NCBI GenBank assembly: GCA_949373085.1
Contig: CASICJ010000017.1
Location: 1-37,134, forward strand
Source: an uncultured Verrucomicrobiales bacterium
GTDB lineage: Bacteria; Verrucomicrobiota; Verrucomicrobiia; Verrucomicrobiales; Akkermansiaceae
Length of the DNA stretch: 37,134 bases
Direction: 5' to 3'
Shown here: in pieces, positions 24,565-31,704 of the stretch
Position numbering within the stretch: the first letter of the stretch is position 1
Layout of the letters: each line of letters begins with the position of its first letter
Translations under genes and position numbers: made by a program
The notes under the pieces: model-generated
What the model was told of the DNA's origin: nothing
Databases searched by the model: none
What the model saw: only the letters and a program-made list of their open reading frames with translations

Positions 24565-26496
24565 ATGAAAAAGCATCCTATTATACACACGGCAGTCGTG
24601 ATGCTTCTGTCTTCGTCTGTCTTTGCCGAGCCACTCATCGATTCATGGCATACCGCTGACTCAGGTCGTTATGCCCGTATCTGGGCTTCTCAGGATCAGG
24701 AAACCGATGAGCGCCAAAAAGGTGCCCGCTCTTCTCTTAAGACCTGGGATTCCGCTGATTACCCCGGGGTGAGGGTCGGAGATCAACCCATGCCCGTCTA
24801 TGCCGGAGTTCAGGGAATCTCGTACTCGGAGGACTATGTGTATATCAAGTCCACCGGCCTTGCCACTAATACCATGGGCCCGTGGTTCCTCAACGAAGCC
24901 CAAACCACGGATTTTCCTTCCTTCCCTGGAAATGCTGCCATTCTTTATCGTTTTCCCCGCTCATCCGGCTACCCAAAAAACTACGCTCCGGCCACCCGCA
25001 CTCCGTCTAACGTCGGGACCTGCGGATTGTTCGTCGATGGCGTACCGCTTTTCAACACAAGCGATACCTTTTCTTACGACACCTCAGCTGGGGGAGATCA
25101 AGAACCCACCAATCAAAACCGTGGTGACGGATATTGGAATCGCGATGCGTTCACCAATGAAGGAGTGACATTTGACGCCGGCAACGCTCATCAGGCGATG
25201 GAGCAATTCCACTACCATGCCAGCCCCAATGCTCTCCGCTCAACCCTCGGTGACTCGATCGATTATAATCCCGCGGTAGTCTATAAGGGAATCGGAAAAG
25301 CGAGTCCCTACACCGAGAATTTTAATGGGAAACACAGCCCCATCCTCGCTTGGGCTAATGACGGCCTCCCCATGTATGGTCCCTACGGTTATAGCGATCC
25401 AAGCGACGCCACCAGTGAAGTGCGCCGGATGGTTTCCGGATATCAAAAACGGGATGGCACGAATGGTTCCACTAACCTTGTCGCAACCGGCCGCACTACC
25501 ATGCCTCAATGGGTCGTCGCCCAAGGAGTTCGCACCACCAGAACTCTCTCCTCAGCATTCTATGGCCCCAATGTCTCCTCTGCCTTCACGATTGGGCACT
25601 ACATGGAGGACTACGAATACAAAGGTCACCTCACTTCGGATGTCACCAATGCTCGGTTTGCTCAATATTCCAGCGCTTCTCTTGGCGTCTTTCAGTCCCG
25701 CTGGTTTTTTGATCTCAACGAATACAATGTGCGCTTCTGCGTCACTCCTGAATTCCCCGAAGGGACTTGGGCCTACTTCACCGCCGTCGATGACAACGGC
25801 ACCCCCGTCTATCCTTACAACCTCGCCTGGCACTACTTCGGCGACCCCACGGTCGCTTCCGGTGTCACCGAGATCGATGAAACTGTGATCGAGGTCTTCA
25901 CTGGCGCTGCCGAAAAAGGAACCCAATTTGAAACCGCTACTCTTGCCGATGATACTGTCACCGTCATTTGGAATGGCATTGAAGGGGGAGCCTACCAAAT
26001 TACCGAATCCTTTGATCTCAAAACATGGACGACTGGTCCTTCTTTTGCCGCTGACGATCAAATGATCACCCTTACCGAAACCGGGAATCTCCGCAAATTC
26101 TACAAGATCGAACAAACTGGACTGGCAGATTATGACACCACCGAATTCGGGACTGCTGCTGGAGGCGGAGGCCCAGGAGGTGGAGGCCCAGGAGGCGGAG
26201 GCCCAGGAGGAGGCGCTGGCGGCACGCCCGGCACTGGCAATCCAACTGATGGATTTGTGTTCAGCTTTGGAGACGGCCCTCCACAAGCTAATCTTATCAG
26301 TAATTTGAAGGTTGGAGGCGTCACCGGAACAGTGGTTAGTTATAACCTCAACGGTCCCGCCGGGGGGACAATCACGATTTCTTTTAATGACGATAGTTTC
26401 TCCTCAGGGACAGCTTACCGGGCCACCTACCTGCACTCCCCGCCCGGAGCAGGCACCATTACCGCGACCTCAACCAACGGCTTTACTAAGCCGTAA
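24565..26496 (+). CDS. YHYH domain protein with Gly-rich linker, secreted
   Basis: 643 residues with a signal peptide (1-21, cut at V-F-A-E). It is a paralogue of the YHYH half of the preceding protein. Both share S-W-x-T-x-x-S-G-x-Y-A-R, T-x-G-L-x-x-x-x-M-G-P-W, G-D-G-x-W-N-R-D-A, F-D-A-G-N-A-H-Q, S-P-I-L-x-W-A-x-D-G-L-P-x-Y-G-P and C-V-T-P-E-F-P. The name motif is F-H-Y-H here (215-218). Residues about 440-525 are the shared beta module. A (G-G-G-G-P)3 linker (about 533-547) then leads to a short terminal beta domain (F-S-F-G-D-G-P-P-Q-A-N ... I-T-I-S-F-N-D-D) in place of the sulfatase. It begins 44 bases after the fusion gene and ends 15 bases before the MbnP-MbnH gene, in the same frame, so co-transcription is likely. 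A metal-binding role is inferred only. Confidence 0.9.
   Translation: MKKHPIIHTAVVMLLSSSVFAEPLIDSWHTADSGRYARIWASQDQETDERQKGARSSLKTWDSADYPGVRVGDQPMPVYAGVQGISYSEDYVYIKSTGLATNTMGPWFLNEAQTTDFPSFPGNAAILYRFPRSSGYPKNYAPATRTPSNVGTCGLFVDGVPLFNTSDTFSYDTSAGGDQEPTNQNRGDGYWNRDAFTNEGVTFDAGNAHQAMEQFHYHASPNALRSTLGDSIDYNPAVVYKGIGKASPYTENFNGKHSPILAWANDGLPMYGPYGYSDPSDATSEVRRMVSGYQKRDGTNGSTNLVATGRTTMPQWVVAQGVRTTRTLSSAFYGPNVSSAFTIGHYMEDYEYKGHLTSDVTNARFAQYSSASLGVFQSRWFFDLNEYNVRFCVTPEFPEGTWAYFTAVDDNGTPVYPYNLAWHYFGDPTVASGVTEIDETVIEVFTGAAEKGTQFETATLADDTVTVIWNGIEGGAYQITESFDLKTWTTGPSFAADDQMITLTETGNLRKFYKIEQTGLADYDTTEFGTAAGGGGPGGGGPGGGGPGGGAGGTPGTGNPTDGFVFSFGDGPPQANLISNLKVGGVTGTVVSYNLNGPAGGTITISFNDDSFSSGTAYRATYLHSPPGAGTITATSTNGFTKP
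26161..26205 (+). repeat. 15-bp tandem repeat (three copies) encoding a G-G-G-G-P linker
   Basis: The unit G-G-A-G-G-C-G-G-A-G-G-C-C-C-A occurs at 26161-26175, 26176-26190 (one base changed) and 26191-26205. In frame it gives three G-G-G-G-P units, probably a flexible linker prone to copy-number change. Confidence 0.9.
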
Positions 26497-26511
26497 TCCT
26501 CCCCAACTCGA

Positions 26512-28347
26512 TTGAAAAACCTCCACGTAATCCTGTCAGCCTTTGGGGGCGGCTTTAGGCCTCTTTCGAAGACTGGCGATTGTGTTATCAAGACCACCGT
26601 TTTTCTAGTTATCCTTCTCATGCCTCTTCTTGCAGGCACTCTCCGCATTGACTTCTCTCATCAATTTGGGGAGCAACCTCTTACTCTTAATTCTCTAAAG
26701 TACGAGAGCGCTGAAACCCTATCTGTCTCGCGCTTCTCCTATCTGATTAGCCAACCCGCCTTACAAAAGGAAGACGGCAGCTGGCAAGAGCTCCCTGGAC
26801 AATACGCCTTCATCAACGCCTCGACTCGTCGCACCTCATTTACTTTGACGAAGGTTCCTCCCGGCACCTACAAGTCATTCCGTTTCAGCCTCGGAGTTCC
26901 CAAAAAAGAAAACCATGGAGATCCGGCCCAATACTCCGCCGATCATCCGCTCAATCCCAATTTCAACAATCTTCACTGGGACTGGACTGGAGGCTATATC
27001 TTCCTCGCTCTCGAAGGACAATTTCGCACCTCCCAAAAAAGACTGAACGGCTTTGTATACCACCTCGCCAATGATCAAAACCTCTCCCGCGTTCAGCTTG
27101 CTGCTAACTTCCGTATCAAAAATAAGACCGCTCTCGCCCTCTCCTTCGATCTTAAAAAACTCCTGACCCAACCTCGTGCACTTTCTTTCGAAAAGGATGG
27201 GAATTCCACTCACTCCCATCCTGGCGATGCCATCTCGAGTGCCCTCGTCGCGAACCTAAAAAGCGCATTTTCTGTCCGGGGAGTTTCCTACCCTCCCGAC
27301 GAAGTTCCCCTCGCCGCGGTGACCCCGCTTTTTCTCCCAAAAAATTACACTCCCTTTCCCTTGAAGATGAGTCGCCGTTTCCCCATGCCTCTCCTTCCTC
27401 GCGACAATCCTCTCCTCACTCAACGAGTCGCTCTTGGTAAAAAACTCTTCCATGATAAATCCCTTTCCAAAGATGGCACTATTTCTTGCGCGACCTGCCA
27501 TCATGAGGACAAAGCTTTTACTGATGGACTCAAATTTTCCAAAGGCATTAACGATCAAGAGGGTGACAAAAACTCTATGCCCCTCTTCAACCTTGCCTGG
27601 AAATCCTCCTTTTTTTGGGATGGGCGGGCGAAATCTCTCCGTGATCAGGTCCTCCAACCGATCCAAGATCATCGTGAAATGGCCTCCGATCTCAAAATCG
27701 TTGTGGCGCAGCTTCAAAAAGACGAATTGCGCGCTTTCGAAAATGCCTTCGGGCCAGGTCCGGTAACCGAAGAGAAAATCGCCCTTGCTCTCGAAAATTT
27801 CCTCCTCACTCTTACGAGTTACGATTCCAAATTCGACCGGGCGATGTCTGGGAAAGCGAAACTCAGCGAAGCTGAGCAACGCGGGATGGAACTCTTTTTC
27901 ACTGAGTATGAACCGCGCAGCCAGCAATATGGAGCGGACTGCTTCCACTGCCACGGAGGTTCCTTCTTCAGCGATCATCAATTTCACAACAACGGCCTCA
28001 AGCCCTCTCTTTTCGATACCGGACTCATGAAAGTCACTGGGAAAGAAACCGATCGAGGGAAATTCTCTACGCCAAGCCTCCGAAATATCGCTCTCACCGC
28101 GCCCTATATGCACGATGGCCGCTTTCAGACACTCGAAGAGGTCATTAGGCATTATAACGAAGGCATCCATCGCACTTCTACCCTCGACCCTAATCTCGCC
28201 AAACATCCCAAAGGGGGCATCGCCCTCTCGGGCAAAGATCAGGCGGCCCTCATCAGCTTTCTGAAGTCACTCACCGACGAAAAATACGGAGCTAAAGCCA
28301 GCAACCCCCAAAAAAACACAAGCTCCCCTGAGAAGATAGCCCAGTAG
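26512..28347 (+). CDS. MbnP-MbnH fusion: copper-binding MbnP-like domain joined to di-heme cytochrome c peroxidase-like MbnH
   Basis: 611 residues. An export signal lies at about 25-41 (T-T-V-F-L-V-I-L-L-M-P-L-L-A-G). Residues about 43-275 match the MbnP family: F-S-H-Q-F-G-E-Q-P-L-T-L-N-S-L-K-Y at the start, S-R-F-S-Y-L-I-S, then H-W-D-W-T-G-G-Y-I-F at 155-164 followed by L-E-G. Residues about 285-595 match MbnH/di-heme peroxidases: heme motifs C-A-T-C-H (326-330) and C-F-H-C-H (477-481), D-K-A-F-T-D-G, F-W-D-G-R-A-K-S-L and A-P-Y-M-H-D-G-R-F. In methanobactin operons MbnH oxidises a tryptophan of MbnP to kynurenine, and the modified MbnP binds copper. Here enzyme and substrate would be one chain. 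No ATG precedes the signal helix. TTG 26512 is the best start and lies 15 bases after the previous stop, so coupling is likely. Confidence 0.88.
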   Translation: MKNLHVILSAFGGGFRPLSKTGDCVIKTTVFLVILLMPLLAGTLRIDFSHQFGEQPLTLNSLKYESAETLSVSRFSYLISQPALQKEDGSWQELPGQYAFINASTRRTSFTLTKVPPGTYKSFRFSLGVPKKENHGDPAQYSADHPLNPNFNNLHWDWTGGYIFLALEGQFRTSQKRLNGFVYHLANDQNLSRVQLAANFRIKNKTALALSFDLKKLLTQPRALSFEKDGNSTHSHPGDAISSALVANLKSAFSVRGVSYPPDEVPLAAVTPLFLPKNYTPFPLKMSRRFPMPLLPRDNPLLTQRVALGKKLFHDKSLSKDGTISCATCHHEDKAFTDGLKFSKGINDQEGDKNSMPLFNLAWKSSFFWDGRAKSLRDQVLQPIQDHREMASDLKIVVAQLQKDELRAFENAFGPGPVTEEKIALALENFLLTLTSYDSKFDRAMSGKAKLSEAEQRGMELFFTEYEPRSQQYGADCFHCHGGSFFSDHQFHNNGLKPSLFDTGLMKVTGKETDRGKFSTPSLRNIALTAPYMHDGRFQTLEEVIRHYNEGIHRTSTLDPNLAKHPKGGIALSGKDQAALISFLKSLTDEKYGAKASNPQKNTSSPEKIAQ

Positions 28348-28512
28348 GGACGAGAAAAAGTTGAGCGGCATCGCAGCGCGATAACTAGGAATATGTTTTT
28401 GAGGGGGATGGGAAGATAAGACTGTCACGGGGGTTTGGGTCCACATCGATGCGAATTATCTTTAAAGATTTGGATTTTTCTTATCCATGAGATCTATAAT
28501 CTTCAAACTGTG

Positions 28513-31500
28513 ATGAGACCTCTTTATTCCATCTTTTTTTTCATAATGGCTCTAGGTTCTTTGTTCTTTGCAGGACAGGTCAGGGCCGAGGTTCCGGCGA
28601 ACCTGAAGGTTGATAGGCTAGCTGCTTGGTGCATCGTTCCATTTGATGCGAAGAAAAGAGGCCCGGAGGACCGGGCCAAGATGCTGGCTCGTCTTGGTAT
28701 CAAGAGATGTGCTTATGACTGGCGCGGCGAGCACGTGAAGGATTTCGAGGAGGAGATCCTCCAATACAAAAAGCACGGTATTGAATTCTTCGCTTTTTGG
28801 GCTGGTCATGATGAGGCTTACAAGCTGTTCGAAAAACATGACATTCATCCACAGATCTGGCGAACTCTTGGGTCACCGACTGAGGGGGCCCTTGAAGAGA
28901 TGGTCTCGGCAGCAGCAGACTCGGTATTGGACCTTGCTAAGCGTCTTGACCAAATGGGCTGTGAATTAGGGCTCTATAATCATGGAGGGTGGGGAGGTGA
29001 ACCGAAGAACTTGGTCGCGGTCTGTAAGGAGCTCCATGAGAGGGGACACAAGAATGTCGGGATTGTTTACAACTGGCACCATGGTCACGGGCATATCGGA
29101 GACTGGAAAAAATCGCTCAAGCTTATGAAGCCTTATCTCCTTTGCCTAAACTTGAATGGTATGAATGCGGAAGCGAAGCCCAAGATCCTAGACCTGTCGC
29201 ACGGTCAGCATGATCAGGCGATGCTTAAGGTTGTTATCGAGAGCGGTTATGATGGACCGATCGGGATTCTTGATCACCGAACCGATCTCGATACAGAAGT
29301 CGTTTTGAGGTCTAACCTTGAAGGGCTAGATTGGCTCATTCGCGATTATAACGAGCCGGGATCCGCGGGCCTGAGACCCATAAAAGCTCCAGACAAGCCG
29401 AAGGTGGGGGCGATTGCCCCGCGGGATATGAATGCCAAGCCACTGGACCCGGAGTCGAACCCCTTTTGGGAGGCGTATGTAAACCGGGATCGAATCTATG
29501 ATTTTTATGCGAGGCAGGCCATTACCCGGAACCGAGAGCCTGCTGCTTTCCCCGGGATTGACGGAGCGCACACGGGTCACTGGGGGAACCAGAACGACCA
29601 AGAGACTTGGAAAGACGGAAGAGTCAAGGAGATGGATACTGGCTCCATGGTCAGTGGGGTCTTCCGTGGTCAGGGGCTCACGATTCCACGGGCTGTGAGC
29701 GTGCGCCTTCCATCCGTGCCTGGTCAGGAAGAAGCTCTCAACGTGGTCTTTGATACAGATAAGATGCGGTTCGCTGCGGCCTGGTCAGGTGATCTGGTGG
29801 CTTGGACCGATGTGCGGCGTGGTTTAATGCATGGGATTCCGATGGGAGGAGAGCCAGTGGAACTGCTTAATATGAAAGCTCAGTTCGAAGGCGCAAAGTT
29901 CCTCGGTCTATATCGTGACGCTGACCGGGTCATTTTCTCATGGTCCATCCTTGGGAAGATCAATCACAGAACCGCCGTTGTGATTGACGGTAAGGTACAT
30001 GAGGTTGAGGCGGAGATTCCTGAGGATCCGGAGCCTCAGTGGACACAGAGGATCACAACTCGGGGAAAACTCGGGGACCAAACTCCTTATGCCATTGATA
30101 CCCTCACTCTCCCATATGATAACCCATGGGACGCTCTTTTATTTCCGGGAGGACATGACTTTGTCTCGGAACGGAGAATTGCTCTTTGCACGATTCACGG
30201 TGATGTCTGGGTCTGTGACGTTTCCGGTCCCGGCCTTGAAGATCTGACTTGGAAAAGGTTCGCAGCCGGATTGCATCAACCTCTGGGTCTCAAAGTAGTA
30301 GATGGTCTCATTCATGTGATGTGCCGTGACCAGATCGTCGCACTACATGACTGTAATAATGATGATGAGGCTGACTACTACAAGCCAGTGTCACGGGTTC
30401 ATCAGACCTCGGCTGGGGGACATGATTTCATTACCGGCCTTGAGCGAGATCTTGCGGGACGCTGGTTTTTTGCCTCAGGCAATCAGGGCCTTTGCCGAGT
30501 TGATAATGACAGGATCGATATTCTTGCAACGGGTCTTCGCAACCCAAATGGCCTAGGGATCTCGCCAGACGGGAGCACGGTTCTAACAAGTGTTCAGGAA
30601 GGGACCTGGACCCCTGCTAGCGCGATCTGTGATGTGAGCTTTGGTGGGCACTTTGGTGCAGGCGGTCCACGCGAAGGGGAACGGGGCTATGTGCCTCCGA
30701 TGCTCTATCTCCCGAGGGGCGTTGATAATTCCTCTGGAGGGCAGGTCTTTATCAATAGTGACAAGTGGGGCCCTTTGAGCGGGCAATGGGTGCATTTCTC
30801 TTCAGGATTTTCCAAGCATTTCATTCTTCTCAGAGAATCTTTGGATAAATCTTCACAGGGAGCTGCAGTGGTCCTTCCAGGATCGTTCCTTGCTGGTTCG
30901 CACCGTGGTAGATTTTCTCCCTACGATGGCCAGCTTTACGTTACCGGTTCTCAGGGGTGGGGGAATTATGGCATTGCTGATGGAGCACTGCAGAGGGTCA
31001 GATATAATAATCAAACGGAAGACTTTCCCTATCCTGTTGATTTTGAGGTGCGAGAAAATGGGGTCTTGCTGACTTTTGCCAATGAGGAATCAGTCCCCAA
31101 GGCTGATCATGAAAAGTGGTACGCGCAGCACTGGAATTACAGATATGGCCCGAGTTACGGATCCAGAGAATACGCGGTTTCGGATCCGAACAAAATTGGC
31201 CATGACTGGCTCGAAATTTTTTCCGTCCAGAGGGTCGAAGATGGCCCAAAACTTTTTATCGAGATTCCCCAGATCGAGCCGGTCCATCAGCTTCACCTTC
31301 ATCTTGATGATGGGAAAAGAATCGAGCTCTTTGCAACGATCCATCAACTTGGAGAACCGTTCACTCATTATAAGGGCTATCGGAAAATTGAAAAAACCTT
31401 TGGGATTGATCCCGCCCTTGTCAGTTCAGACCTGCATGATCCTGAAGTTCTGATGGAGGCATGCGCTGCTTGCCATCATCCAAAGGATCAGACTGTCGGA

Positions 31501-31665
31501 CCTTCACTCGAATTTATACGTGGTCGATATGCCGGGAATCCAAATGGAATTGTTGACTGGGCCATGAATCCGAAAAAGAACAATCCTCAGTTAGCGCCGA
31601 TGCCGTCCTTTAAGTTCCTTGGCAAAAAGAGACTTCGTGCCATTGCAGAGAAAATTTTAGAATGA
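28513..31665 (+). CDS. Secreted four-part protein: xylose-isomerase-like TIM barrel, DUF6797-like region, beta-propeller, cytochrome c
   Basis: 1050 residues from ATG 28513, chosen because it starts a clean signal peptide (about 1-26, A-G-Q-V-R-A). An in-frame TTG at 28435 would add 26 residues. Part 1 (about 30-275) is a xylose-isomerase-like TIM barrel: L-A-A-W-C-I-V-P-F-D, E-L-G-L-Y-N-H-G-G-W, N-W-H-H-G-H-G-H and I-G-I-L-D-H-R-T-D. Part 2 (about 340-460) resembles DUF6797 (G-H-W-G-N-Q-N-D-Q-E-T-W-K, F-R-G-Q-G). Part 3 is an NHL/sorbosone-dehydrogenase-like propeller (D-C-N-N-D-D-E-A-D-Y, G-L-R-N-P-N-G-L-G-I-S-P-D-G). Part 4 is a cytochrome c with C-A-A-C-H at 984-988 and a probable axial Met in A-P-M-P-S-F. 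It likely passes electrons from an extracytoplasmic sugar or polyol reaction, but the substrate is unknown. It follows the MbnP-MbnH gene by 165 bases. Confidence 0.85.
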   Translation: MRPLYSIFFFIMALGSLFFAGQVRAEVPANLKVDRLAAWCIVPFDAKKRGPEDRAKMLARLGIKRCAYDWRGEHVKDFEEEILQYKKHGIEFFAFWAGHDEAYKLFEKHDIHPQIWRTLGSPTEGALEEMVSAAADSVLDLAKRLDQMGCELGLYNHGGWGGEPKNLVAVCKELHERGHKNVGIVYNWHHGHGHIGDWKKSLKLMKPYLLCLNLNGMNAEAKPKILDLSHGQHDQAMLKVVIESGYDGPIGILDHRTDLDTEVVLRSNLEGLDWLIRDYNEPGSAGLRPIKAPDKPKVGAIAPRDMNAKPLDPESNPFWEAYVNRDRIYDFYARQAITRNREPAAFPGIDGAHTGHWGNQNDQETWKDGRVKEMDTGSMVSGVFRGQGLTIPRAVSVRLPSVPGQEEALNVVFDTDKMRFAAAWSGDLVAWTDVRRGLMHGIPMGGEPVELLNMKAQFEGAKFLGLYRDADRVIFSWSILGKINHRTAVVIDGKVHEVEAEIPEDPEPQWTQRITTRGKLGDQTPYAIDTLTLPYDNPWDALLFPGGHDFVSERRIALCTIHGDVWVCDVSGPGLEDLTWKRFAAGLHQPLGLKVVDGLIHVMCRDQIVALHDCNNDDEADYYKPVSRVHQTSAGGHDFITGLERDLAGRWFFASGNQGLCRVDNDRIDILATGLRNPNGLGISPDGSTVLTSVQEGTWTPASAICDVSFGGHFGAGGPREGERGYVPPMLYLPRGVDNSSGGQVFINSDKWGPLSGQWVHFSSGFSKHFILLRESLDKSSQGAAVVLPGSFLAGSHRGRFSPYDGQLYVTGSQGWGNYGIADGALQRVRYNNQTEDFPYPVDFEVRENGVLLTFANEESVPKADHEKWYAQHWNYRYGPSYGSREYAVSDPNKIGHDWLEIFSVQRVEDGPKLFIEIPQIEPVHQLHLHLDDGKRIELFATIHQLGEPFTHYKGYRKIEKTFGIDPALVSSDLHDPEVLMEACAACHHPKDQTVGPSLEFIRGRYAGNPNGIVDWAMNPKKNNPQLAPMPSFKFLGKKRLRAIAEKILE

Positions 31666-31704
31666 GGTGGCTCCTGCTGTGAATTCAATGGTGGCGAAAG
31701 GATT

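Noticed and set aside
25552-26286. 244-codon antisense ORF inside the second YHYH gene
   Set aside because: The Ser/Ala/Trp-rich part is the complement of the Gly-rich repeat; it is a shadow of the real gene.
27256-28206. 316-codon antisense ORF inside the MbnP-MbnH gene
   Set aside because: It lies opposite a gene with clear heme motifs and its translation has no recognisable domain. The strong codon bias of the sense gene explains the open antisense frame.
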